A stretch of DNA of 64,000 nt. Origin: Engraulis encrasicolus (taxonomy: Eukaryota; Chordata; Actinopteri; Clupeiformes; Engraulidae). How positions within the stretch are numbered: position 1 is the stretch's first letter; each line of letters opens with the position of its first letter. Position numbers and translations under genes: made by a program. Positions 12,703 through 24,186 of this stretch are shown here, one piece after another. The stretch is from contig NC_085869.1 of the NCBI RefSeq assembly GCF_034702125.1, positions 49,123,197 through 49,187,196 on the forward strand, read 5' to 3'. The notes under the pieces are model-generated. The model had not been told where the DNA came from and made no database searches. It saw only the letters and a list, made by a program, of their open reading frames with translations.

Positions 12703-13330
12703 CAACCACTGTCGCGACCTCTGGTTGCAGACAGTACCACACAGACTGCTGTGCTGAGCAGGGTGTTTCTGAGAAGGCTGATTTGGACTCCTGAGAGCTG
12801 GGAGGGATATTTTTAAGACTGGCTTTTCAGTTTAGCCAGTGTCTCACAATGTATATTGTTTACTCTATCTAATTTTCCATCCAATGCACAACTACATTGG
12901 ATAACAATGCACTACTACTACTTTTTCTACTTTGTGTCACAAACAAGACATGAGCAGCACATAATAAAGCAAATCATTTGAAGTAGCCTAGACAATTGAG
13001 TGCACTGTGCCCGAAAACTGAACTTGAACTTGAACTTCAAGTTACATTTTTTTCTATAGGAATGACTAGGCTTGTCCACTTAGCATCCTGCTGCTGTTAT
13101 TCAGCATCAGGATTTAGTCAGGGACCTTTGAGAGGATTAATGTGCATCTGGGGAAGCATTCCTTTGACTGGCATTTGCATCAGGTTTGTGTTGTGGCCAT
13201 GGGGTTTTGTTCTTTTTCTTTTCTTTCGATTCTTTTTCTTGCTTTTGGTTCTGAAAGTTTACTCCTCTTGGAAGAATCCCAGCTGCGCTGTTTTGGAACC
13301 ATGAATGCCCTCTGGGAAGAAGAAACGGCG

Positions 13331-13507
13331 TACACACGCACACACACACAAACACACACACACACACGCACGTGCACGCGCGCACGCACGCACGCACGCG
13401 CGCACACACACACACGCGCACACACACACACGCACACACACACGCACACACACACGCACACACACAAGCACACAAACACACAAACACACACACAAACACA
13501 CACACAG
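13331..13507. repeat. (CA)n/(CG) microsatellite
   Basis: CA repeats with many CG interruptions, including GCACGCACGCACGC near 13384. Confidence 0.97.
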
Positions 13508-13743
13508 AAAGGGGGTGAGAGAGGGCAAAACAACTTCCATCCAAAAGCCGTGTGTGCTGAATTTGACTTGCAAAAGGCCCTCCCCCTCCCTCTCAAATGA
13601 CAGGGCTAGTACCCAGTCAAAATTGTTTGTGTATCCACAACAAGGTCTATTTTCAGTCAGCACTAAAGACGACGGCAAAGACGAGAAGAAAGAGGAAGAG
13701 GAGTAGGAAGAGGATGAGTATGAGTAGAAGGAGATGCTCAAGC

Positions 13744-13746
<3 letters not shown>

Positions 13747-13810
<64 letters not shown>
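13747..13810. repeat. (TC)n microsatellite
   Basis: Pure TC for about 62 bases. Confidence 0.97.
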
Positions 13811-13813
<3 letters not shown>

Positions 13814-13968
13814 GACATTACCTCAGACTTGAGGTCAGGCTCCAACGTATCTCACTGTTATCTCTTATTATAACCTTCTGGGCCTCTTTAGCCATAGTTT
13901 GAGGTGGAAGCACTTTATGATCCAAATACCTGACAAACACTTACTCACTCAAGAAGGAGGATGGACAC

Positions 13969-13970
<2 letters not shown>

Positions 13971-14000
<30 letters not shown>
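13971..14000. repeat. (CA)n microsatellite
   Basis: Fifteen CA units. Confidence 0.95.
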
Positions 14001-14003
<3 letters not shown>

Positions 14004-17000
14004 GATGCAGGCACAAACACCCACATGGCTCACAAAGAAACATGCAATTAAGTCCTGGGGTTATATGATATTGTTTGTCTGTTGTCAAAGCTTTCATTAC
14101 ATCTTGAAGTTTACTGGCTGCCCAGCCCAAGGCCAAGGAGTGGTTACCGGCTCCAAGAATATCTCCTCTCGCAGGTCCTCCAGAAGTGTCTTCTTAAAGC
14201 CCACTCTGCCTAGTCTCGTAAACTGCAGCTCACATATGGGCATTTTCTGGCTCCAGGTTGCCTCCTTCTTAGCCGCTGACCTCTAAGTGTCCTAAACTAG
14301 AGTAGGCAAAGAAGGAAACAGAATACGGAACACGCCCTTGTTGGGTGCTTTAAGCCATCCGGGCATGCTGCCTCAGGCCCAGTCTACACTTTACAGACGT
14401 AAGACGATCGGAAAGACGGTTCTTCTCTCTAAATTGGCCAGTTAATCCTTTTTGAGTGCATGGGACAATTCGTTAATATAGTCTGCTTGCCTCCAGGGTA
14501 TGACTTTTGTGATGTTTTTCTCTTCTAAATCCTGAATCTCTGTCAAGTTGGTTCTTTGACAAAGACATCATGGCTGGTTGTATTACTAAGATACCTCTAC
14601 CAGTAATACTTCAAAGATGTTGTCATGTTAGCAGATATGCCCCTTTGGGAAGTCTGTAACCTGGCCGTTTTTTTGCGTGCACCAATTCCCGCACTGAAAA
14701 CATTGCTTCATCATACGAATATTTGGCATTGCTGGGAGCAAGTGCAGAAAACCAACACTGTCCAGAATTGCGAAAGACTGCTCTGTAGTTCTTTTTTTTA
14801 CCCCTTTTTCGGGGTTAGCTTCAGTGCTTTCGATCCCCTGCAATGAATTTCCCCCCTTCACATCGCCCCAGTCCCTAATGCTGAAGCTCTTAGCTGGTGC
14901 CTTTTTTCAGGAGGATATCTGAAAAGGCATTTCCTCCTGCAGCCACTTGATGAAGAGTTGGCAGCAGCTCTCCGCCGGATATGAGTGTTGTTTTCCTGTG
15001 GGACTGAAAAGAGGCCAGCCAGTTCATTCGTTGACACGGGAAGAACAAGGGGTTGGTCTTAAACCCATGGCGTGTGGCTGGCATGACTCAAATGGTCTTT
15101 TGGTTTGTTCTGCTCCAAGCCTTTGGCTACTATTTGTGTGTCGTGTTGATTCTTTCCTTAGTTGCCTAAGTTGAATATGTTCACTTTTGAGGCCTTTCTC
15201 GCTGTCCATACAATTTATTTCTTAAAGCCGCAAAGTAATTTCAAAACAGCACTAAATTATTGTTTATCTTGAACTCTTGTATAAAGAAAAGTGATTGCAG
15301 CCATTGAGAAACAGCCAGCTCATGGGGAGTTTGAACTGGAACTGAAGCAGACATGTTGGCTGTAGTGTTGTCTTGTGTAGAGCTTGCACACTTCAGTGTT
15401 CAGACCAAGGAGCCCATATACAGGGTTAGAAAGAGACGGCAAAGTTCCAGATATTCCCCTTTCCCTCAGCTGAAAAAAATGCCTTTAGGGCCATGAATCA
15501 AGTATGTGTATATATAAACATATTCACACGCATACACCTCCACACAGAGTGAACAAGTGTTCGTGTGTGAGTGGGTTTGTGGGGGGAGGAAGGGACTAGA
15601 CTTGCATGCAGACACACATACTCTCTCTGTCTCGATACAGGAAATGTTTCACAATGCTGTGGACCAGTCCCAGACTCCAGACTGCTAAATTTGACGAGTG
15701 TAGGAAACTTTAAAAACGTTTATTTTAAGAAATGGTTACTCTGCAAGTGGACCAAACGAAAGTTTCTGCCTCCAATGGGGCAGAGGTCAACAGTTTGTAT
15801 TCATGTCTGCTGACTCCTTACCAATGTATATTTCACATACGCCAACACTCCTGACCCCTGCACACGTCTCTCTCTGCTTGCTTATGGATTCTTACTAAAT
15901 ACAGCCTCCCTATACTCACTCAGACAGACTTCTGGTCCTTTGCAGACTTGCATGCTTCCAGCTGGCTCTGATTTGATTTATTCTCCCGAGTGCTGGTTTT
16001 CCTGTGTGCAAGGTTTAGCTCTAACCTTAAGGTTGTGGTAGACTTAATAGCTATGGCAGCAAGCCTGAGTGAATTTGGACTCACTCAAGTGTGGCATGGT
16101 GGGGTTTCACTTGTCCGTTTCCCTCCCCTACTTTTATAGGCAGAAAGTGTCAATTTGGAACCAGCAGTAGGATCTTTTTTTCAGTCCTGGTTGTTGCAGT
16201 TCATGTTCTGGCCACGCAGATGCTATGTCTGTTTAGTCTGAATATACTTTGCACATAGTTGTTTTTTTCTGCAGGATTGGTCGTGCAAATTCTCCAGCAT
16301 TGAATCAGGGTAGTCATTGCCATTGACCCAAATTCAGCTAGGAACAGGAGACCCCTGGGAAAGTAGGAAGCTTTGGGTGGGGGTGTTCTTTTTTCTCTTT
16401 GGCAAAAGGTCTCGCTAGGCTATCAAGCGACGTCCAGGATTTCCATGGAAACCCAGATAACAATTAGCATGCGAGGGCCATATTATGCTAGTCCGTATCG
16501 AGAAAACAGTTGACCTCATACTGCTCCGCTGAATTCCTTGCATACTCTCATCAGCAGACACAACACCATCTGTTTTGGGGTGTGAGGAGAATGTTGGCTT
16601 GGGATGATGATGGTGTTGATGTCATGTGGATCAAAGATGATTTATTGGTTCTAACTCTTTCTTTCCATGCCATGTAGTGTCTATAATGTAGTCAAAGAGG
16701 ATTGAAGAGGATGTAGTCTCTAATTAATATACTTATTATCCACACTTATTATCCACACCCTTTTAAATCTTTGGAACGTTTAATGACCTGCTGATGGATG
16801 ACGATGCATCTTCACTTCAACTCCTAATGTGCATGTACTGCAGCTGATAAGGCTTTCTTCTTGCACAATATAGCGTCTTTTCAATGTAGTCTTTAAATGA
16901 TATTATCGTCATCCCACATATTCCACTTTAGTCTTTGGATGTTTACGTTAATGCTTAACGTTTGATGATCTGAAGATAGTGAGTGTTGATGAGTGCATTT

Positions 17001-17870
17001 TAAGCTCAACATTAGAGTACGTCACCCTCACATATTTTATACTCTTTTTAAAGATATTTAGATGCATGCAGGTGAAAGAGAAACCGCTAGGAAGAAAATA
17101 CGGATGTAATAGCTGTTTCTCATTATTGCCACCCAGGGGTCACTGCAAGGCAAGGCCATTTTTTAGCGCATTTAATGCAAAATAAAAGACTGCAATGAAA
17201 TACACAGATAAAAAGCACACTATTATAGTTTAAAAAAAGCGGGGCATAAAATTAAGCAGAAAATAAAAAGCATCATGCAGATAAAAATGTTGAAAACCAG
17301 AAATAGTCTACCCTCAGTTAAGAACTTCTGACCTTTTGTTTTGCTTGTTCAGGGAAGTCATTAGGTCCTCTGTCTCTCTTCTCACTACTGTTTTCACCAC
17401 TGATTCATTCTAATTCGCCAATCAGCAGAAAAACCTAGTCAGTTTATACTTCAAATTTTATTAACTCTCTGAACTCTATCTTGTGCTGTTTGTTCCTAAA
17501 GCACTGTACCTTGCATACATCACACTTTAATCGATTCACCTGTCAAGGCAAAGAGTAAAAACTGACTTTTTAACTTCAACTTGGAGCATTGTGCCCAGAT
17601 TCAGGCAGGATAACATCTCCCACAGTTTACTTTTGGGGGAAAACTTGGCATGGTAACTATGGCCTTTTGTCAGTAATAATTATAAGTTTGTGTTGTACCT
17701 CTGAAGCTCAGTGATGAATCAGGAGTATTAGCTTGCTGTGGCCCGAAGACATGAAGTCCCAGGCACATTCGGCTTCATGCTGAGACTTGAATTGTCTCCA
17801 GGATGGGATGGGATGAGATGGCCTTGTAGTATTGAATGGCACCCTCTGGCTTCTCTCTGAAGTCCAAGCG
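14001..17870. other. No gene seen
   Basis: Intron-like sequence without convincing exons on either strand. Open frames are all under 100 codons and carry no known motif. Confidence 0.5.
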
Positions 17871-17899
17871 CACACACACGCACACGCAAGTGCACGCTT

Positions 17900-17937
<38 letters not shown>
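17871..17937. repeat. (CA)n microsatellite
   Basis: CA with CG interruptions, then pure CA. Confidence 0.95.
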
Positions 17938-17939
<2 letters not shown>

Positions 17940-18884
17940 GCACTGAGTTAGTTACTTTACAAAGTTCAGACTGGATTTCGAGAAACAGGTGTGTATACAG
18001 TGCTTGCCAGTACTTGCTCCTTCAATATAAATCTGAGGCAGACAGTAGGTACAGTATGAAAGGGGGAACATCGACCCAGTCAGATGGATTTGTTGACATG
18101 TCTGTATTTGCTGACAGTGCAGGAAAGATTTTCTTAGCATGGCCAGCATCATGCCTTCTTCACATTACATTAAATGTTACATGACATTAGTTATTAGTTA
18201 TGATGGTTACTAAGATTCAGGGTATTGGTTATAGTTTCTGGAGCAGTGTGAGGATAGGTGCCTCAAAGAGCGCTTCAAACAGTCGAAGTCGAAGTCCCTG
18301 GACTATTTTGCCTCGGCTGCTCTCTATGTAATCCTCGTAGCCGGGCTGCTAACAGCCCAGTGTAACAGGACCAGCTCTGGTTTGGCTCTGCTCCGCGCCA
18401 TGACACTATGACTAACGTCAGGGCCAGGCACACCCCAGAATGTTCCAGTAACTTCTATTAGGAGAGTCTCCCTCTCAGCCATTTAACCGCAAGGTGTGGC
18501 AGTGTGTCCCGCTAGCGTATCCACCAAAGTGAGTCCCATTAGAGTCGACATCACACAAGTTCACCAGAGGTAACAAAAGCAAACATTTCTGACTCTGGTC
18601 GACTGAAGAGCTGTGCGAAGAGCAGTTTAGTTTCCCTCCATTTATACAGTCCAAAAATTGTTCACTCAGTTCCTAATCCCAGGAAAACTGACAAGACCTC
18701 ACATACCGCAAATATCCCCCCATCCAGAAGCTGCCTTTGGAGCAGGAAATTGATGATAAAACTCAAGTCCTATCATCTGCCATGGCTCTTCCTTTACTAT
18801 CTCTGAAGGAAGAAGGAGGGAGAAAAAGGCAGGCGGTATTTCCTGAGATTGCAACCTGGGACTGATTAGTGCTGTGGGCAGTCC

Positions 18885-19330
18885 TGGTGTGATGGTGGTT
18901 GTGTTCTGTAGAGATGGGCTGCTGCGTCGAGATGATCTACAGTACCAACCGTCTGTTAACATACATACAGTATGCAGTAAATACAGACTTTAGCCCAAAC
19001 GTAAACCCCAAGCCTAATCCAAAGTGGCGTTACTGTAGTGCGTTGTAATGGTGGTATTCTGTCGAGATATAAATTGGCTGTTAACATACATACATGCGTA
19101 CATGCTGTAGGTCAAACGTAAACCCTACCCTAACCCAAAGTGGCGTTAATGTAGTGTAGTGCTTTGTTGTGATGACGGTATTCTGTCGAGATACCAATTG
19201 GCTGTTAACATGTATGCATGCATGCGTACATACTGTAGCTCAAATATAAACCCTAACCCAGACTTGCCTTACTGTAGTGCGTTGTTATGGCTTGGTAGTT
19301 CAGGTCGATGGGCTGCTCATATTGATGCAT
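18885..19330. repeat. Tandem repeat, about 123 bp unit, at least three and a half copies
   Basis: TTACTGTAGTGCGTTGT, GGTATTCTGTCGAGAT, TTGGCTGTTAACATACAT and a CAAACGTAAACCCTA-like phrase recur in the same order. Units start near 18890, 19028, 19147 and 19269. The last is truncated. Units are closer to each other than in the other old arrays of this window. Confidence 0.85.
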
Positions 19331-20500
19331 GCTGGCCCATCATGATGTGCACGCCTAATGGATTGTGTCATTGTCCTGACCTACATTCGTCGCTCCTCTG
19401 ACCATAAGTGTGCCAGTCAACCACACGGAGGGGGATGTTTCCTTTAAGTGGTCGGGCTGTATGACACTTCAAAGACATGCTTTTGCCATGATGATACTCA
19501 TTGCTGACACCGCTGCCAGCATTAGTTGTACGGTACATTGTGTGCTGCACGTTACTGCCCTACAAAACAAAAAGGCAATGACTACAATTTGTCAAAAAAT
19601 GTTGTCATTTCCTATGTTTAAAACATAAAAGGACTACGCTGCATTGTCCAATGGGACAACTTGTGTATCTTCACTGAGTAACTTAATTAACACAGTCATA
19701 CTATTATACCTACAGCATGTTTGATTAAGAAGTAAGAAAGCATAAGTTACTGCACTTTGTCTGGTGATGATCAAGTAAAGGTGTTTCAATTTTATGTGTA
19801 AACCACTCATACCGCAAATAGCTTTCTGCTGTTGTAGACCCAGGTGCTTAGGGTTGTCCCTCCAGATCAAAGTAAACAAACATCACACACATGCCAAGTT
19901 AGGTCTCTGGACGTGTTCGTAGTTGGCCTTCCCAGTTCTTTTTAATGTGCTGTCGGGGAAAGCCGAGCCGTGTGAATTTACCGGCAAACAAACGAGTGGA
20001 GAAGTTGCCACCACTAGCACCTAATCCCCGTGGAATTCCGCTGTTGCCGGGTAACACCTGGAGAACATTAGAGAGCGCAGAGCCAACCTGATGGAAAGGG
20101 CTCCATTACAGGGGACCCCAGTACAGCCTACCCCCTTACGCCCAGCACCTTACCCCATGCACCCTCCATCCCTGCTCTCACGCAAGCCCTCAATCCCTAC
20201 CTCAAAAGCCTGTTGGCATACTGTGGCTGTGTGCGTGCACTAGTGCGTGCGTTAGTGCATGCGTGTGCGTGCGCACACCTGGGTGTCTCTTTGTTACTGT
20301 ATTTCTTTAGGGTACGTATATTGTGACTGTACATTGTGAAGGAAGGTTACTCTTTCAACCCTTTGCTTGTCTGTCAGTGTGTAGCTGTCAGTGTGCAGTA
20401 GCCTCCCCTAATGCCCAGTGACTCAGGCAATGGCATGTCCGCTGGAGTTGAGTCATTGGACTGAGAGATTATGCTTCCCAGGGTGTTTGGGTACTGTAGC
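19331..20500. other. No gene seen
   Basis: Nothing beyond a short TGCG-rich patch at 20231-20276. Confidence 0.5.
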
Positions 20501-20507
20501 ACGCGCG

Positions 20508-20543
<36 letters not shown>

Positions 20544-20552
20544 AACACACAC
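20501..20552. repeat. (CA)n/(CG) microsatellite
   Basis: CGCGCACGCA followed by pure CA. Confidence 0.95.
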
Positions 20553-20929
20553 GCCAACACACTAGCATGAGAGAAAATGTGCATGCATATACAGACACAT
20601 TGATGCATAGAAATATGCATACATGCGAATACAGTATGCATTCACACTCTCTTTGACCAGGCACTGGTAGCTGTGCTGTATTGTTTGTCTAGCCATAGTC
20701 TTGCCTGAGTTAAGTTGTATGTGGTAGAGAAGCCATGAATGTGCTTTGCATAGTGAGCGCAACTGTTTGGGCAGAGCATGAAAATCTGTCCTTTTTGCTC
20801 TCTTCTCTGCAGTGGAATGCGCGCAAACTATTTCTCCTCCGAAAAAGACGTATTGTTTTTTTTCTTCCGAAAGAATTTGGGCCACAGTGGCTTCTTGTGG
20901 TTGGGTTCTGACTGGGATGACTGTGGACT

Positions 20930-20934
20930 TTGTG

Positions 20935-20999
<65 letters not shown>

Positions 21000-21090
21000 T
21001 GTGTGTAGTGTGTGTAGTGTGTGTAGTGTGTGTAGTGTGTGTAGTGTGTGTGTAGTGTGTGTGTAGTGTGTGTGTAGTGTAGTAGTGTGT
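20930..21090. repeat. (TG)n passing into a (TGTGTAG)n minisatellite
   Basis: Pure TG to about 20996, then AGTGTGTAGTGTGTAG units, some lengthened to TGTGTGTAG. The TAG-bearing unit seems to have grown from the edge of the TG tract. Confidence 0.95.
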
Positions 21091-21219
21091 GTTGCATTTG
21101 TATGTCAATGCATATAATTTGCTCTGATTTTACGGGCCCTGAGTCACTGCTAGCATTGTTGCACACTGATAATACTGTGCTCCTTGTGTTAACGGAACGT
21201 GGCATTTTATGGTTTGGAG

Positions 21220-22964
21220 TAGAGTTCTCAACGGGCCTGAAAATGTCAACCCGACCCTACCCGGCCCGTGGCTTTTAAAGCCCGAGCCCGATGTTACCCG
21301 ACACATCACTGGAATTATCTAACCGGAATTATCTAAGTCGGGGGTCGAGTTTCCCCACGTTATCCTATGGAGAATGACGGGTTGTGGTGGGTCTTTAAGG
21401 GCACTTATGTGCAGTAAATGAGTGAAAAGATATTTTCCACAATAGAAACATAATATAAAATGGGGAAACTTACGTTCTTGCTATTTAAGCAGAATCATCC
21501 ACAGCGCGATTTCAATAACCGCCTCATGCTTCACGGCAACAACAATCTATCCACCTTTTGTTTTGACTTCTAGTCCTAAATGTAGGCTTACTACATTTCC
21601 ATCCCGAGTGTCTGATTAAATGTAGGCCTAGGCTACGTGAAGTTGCCCCTCCCTCGTTTCATTCATAGGCCTATGCGCGGATGAGATGGAAAGCCTGGCT
21701 GTGCCAAACATTGTTTAAAAGTTTCATCAAATTTTGGTCGGCACACAAGGTTTTGGACATAGCCTACTAATTTCTAGTGGCACCTGGGCTACGGTTGATG
21801 CATGGATAAGCCATGTAGTAGCAAAAAAGACAGATAGCCTAGGTGAGAGGATGAGATCTTCCTCGGCTGGCGAGCGCTCCCATGTGTGTGCGCGCCTTTC
21901 CTTCCCGACAGTTGCTTACAAGTCGAAAACAGCACGAAAACAGCAAAGACAATGTGATATTTCATTCAAACAGGGCCTACACGCTCCAAATAAAACATTG
22001 GCTGGGGGGATTTTCAACCAGACCGAAGCGCGAGCAGACAGTCAGTGTGAAAAGTCAAGTCTACCGGAAAAATCGCCGTCTTCGCTGCCGCTCGCTTACC
22101 ATCGGTGCACGAGCCATTTAAATAGCCTAGTGAAGTGGCATATCGCAACAGCACATGCGAATTAGCCAAATTATATGCAACAAAGTCGCCAACAAAGCGT
22201 GGATTTAACGTTTAATAGGCCTACGCATATGCCAACGTTGTGTGAATACGGGGAAAGGATAGCCTAATTGGAAAGCCACTGTCCTTTCCATAGAAGACCG
22301 CTTCGGCTTCGTTTCACCTCATAAGCATAATTTCCATGCACTGCATTTGCTGAGACTACTAAGCATAAAGTTAGCGATCAAACTAAAAATATTGGTTGTT
22401 GTCATTACAGTAGGCTATTAAATAGGCTACTATGGCTGTTGTTTAAAATAGCCATTGGATTGCCAACCGTCCCTTGTATTAAGAAACAAAAGTATGGTTC
22501 CATGAGCTGACATGGGACTCAATATCGTTAAAATAGGCCTATCAATAGCCTATCTAAGATTTTTTTCCCCGTTTTTATTAGTTTGCGTAATTGTAGCCGC
22601 CAGTGTAGTTTTTCTGTGCGTTCAGGGACCTCTGTCCAACTCATCATCGCTGTGATGTCATGTTTGTTTTGCATTCCGGTACCTTGTGATTTACAAATTA
22701 AGCACTGCGCGCTTCGTTACGCAGGCCTACATAGGCCTATATCTAGATAGATAGGCCTAGCTTTACTGACCCATCAAGGGGAAATTCGCCATGATTCACG
22801 GTAAACAGCAGAACTGATTAATTTTTTTTTTCACTGGGCGGAAAAGATTGAGCCCGCGGACCGAACCGACCCGAGCCATATGCTTATATTTTCGACCCGA
22901 ACCCAGCCCGAACCCAAGGGGCCCGTCGGGTTTGTCGGGCTGACCCGACCCGTTGAGAACTCTG
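21220..22964. mobile_element. Non-autonomous hAT transposon (1745 bp) with perfect 8-bp TSD
   Basis: The left end TAGAGTTCTCAACGGG and the right end, in reverse complement, CAGAGTTCTCAACGGG form terminal inverted repeats differing only at the first base. The element is flanked by GTTTGGAG on both sides (21212-21219 and 22965-22972). This is an 8-bp duplication fitting the hAT preference nTnnnnAn. Both subterminal regions are packed with CCCGACCCG/CCCGA motifs, possible transposase-binding repeats. No transposase domain is recognised inside; the longest open frame (21734-22165) has no ATG at its start. It lies in the intron before the first recognised itgb5 exon. Confidence 0.9.
22742..22792. 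repeat. Short LINE 3'-end-like fragment nested in the hAT element
   Basis: GATAGATAG followed by CTTTACTGACCC and AAGGGGAAATTCG resembles the reverse complement of fish LINE 3' ends, which carry short tandem tails next to TTTATTGATCCC-type sequence. Compare 29527-29580 in this window. Confidence 0.4.
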
Positions 22965-23376
22965 GTTTGGAGGGAAGCATAAGCGTTTGTCTGTGTCTGG
23001 GTCTTTGTTAGCGTGTTTGTGCGAGAGAGGGGGAGAGGGTGCCTGCGTGCGTGCGTGGGTGTGTGTGTGTGTGTTAGCCCATGATGCAGTGAGCCAGACC
23101 TTGCATGCCATGTGCAATGGGACGGACATCCTGAATGGGTGACTCACTAGATGCATTTCCTTGTTTGTTTGTGTGAGTGTGCATTGTGCGTGAATGTGTG
23201 TTTTCTAAATGAAACTAATAGTGATTCTGTCTCTCATCCCCCTGTTCACCCCCACCTTCTTCATCTCCTCCATTCCTCTCTTCCCCTTCTCCTCCTCCTC
23301 AACCCCTCTCTTCCTCCTCCTCTGTGTTTCTATTCCTTCTCTTCCTCTGTCCTCCCTCCCTCCCTCCGCTACGCAG

Positions 23377-23599
23377 GTCATGGAGAATGCCACTGTGGCG
23401 AGTGCAAGTGTCACGCCGGCTACGTGGGCGACAACTGCAACTGCTCGACGGAGACGGCGTCCTGCGTGTCGGACGACGGGCAGATCTGCAGCGGGCGCGG
23501 CAGCTGCGTGTGCGGGAGATGCCAGTGCACAGAGCCGGGGGCCTTCGGGGACACCTGCGAGAAATGCCCCACCTGCCCAGACGCCTGCGGCACCAAGAG
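23377..23599 (+). CDS. itgb5: itgb5 exon: I-EGF repeats
   Basis: This 223-base exon follows a pyrimidine-rich acceptor ending ACGCAG and stops at donor AG|GTATGA. It encodes about 74 residues with 16 cysteines, in pairs such as CHC, CKC, CNC, CVC and CQC. This is the spacing of the third and fourth integrin EGF modules, ending in the beta-integrin phrase [11 protein letters not shown]. The exon is much richer in G+C than the surrounding intron. It begins in phase 1, so one base of the first glycine codon comes from an upstream exon outside the recognised part of the window. A foldback element begins 40 bases after its donor. Confidence 0.95.
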
Positions 23600-24117
23600 G
23601 TATGAAAGGGAGCGCCAGCCTGTTGCACTTCCACTTATGGGTCAAAGACGTACAAAATGGCATTGTCATTCAGTGTAACAGATACCTTCTGCTGACTAAC
23701 TGTAAAACAACATGATTTAAATTGTTTTAAATGAATGGATGTCAGCCGAGGCTTTCATGAATTCACTGGAAAAAAATAAAATAAAAGGAGTCATGTTTTT
23801 TTACAGTTACAGTCAGCAGAAGGTATCCGTTGACAATTTCATTTTGCACGTCTTTGACCCTTATACACTATAAGCTTTCTATGAAATATTTAACAGTATG
23901 GGTACTGCTACTACCATTACTACTAGTAGTAGTTACAATTACTACTAGTAGTAGTATGGGTTTTTTTGGGGACATAAGAGAAATGGCCAACCTGCTCGGA
24001 TCCTTTGTATGAGTATTTGTATGCTATACTCTGGACTGATAATATTCAGGGTCAGTGCCTTAGTCTTGACAGTTTGTTTGTAAAGGATCAGTATCAGGAT
24101 TTTCATCATTCGTCATT

Positions 24118-24186
<69 letters not shown>

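Larger units (their letters stand above)
1..23376. other. Non-coding repeat-rich region, probably upstream introns of itgb5
   Basis: I looked for cysteine-rich integrin EGF, hybrid or I-like exons on the plus strand and found none, and no other convincing exon on either strand. Long open frames here are microsatellites read in frame. Because the first itgb5 exon seen starts in phase 1, at least one upstream exon must exist, so at least the right part of this region is intron. Confidence 0.6.

Noticed and set aside
19105..19135. Interstitial telomeric repeat (CCCTACCCTAACCC)
   Set aside because: It is only two imperfect units and part of a 123-bp tandem unit with a different overall sequence.
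21734..22165. 143-codon open frame inside the hAT element as a transposase
   Set aside because: It begins at TTG, not ATG, and shows no zinc finger or hAT dimerisation motif.
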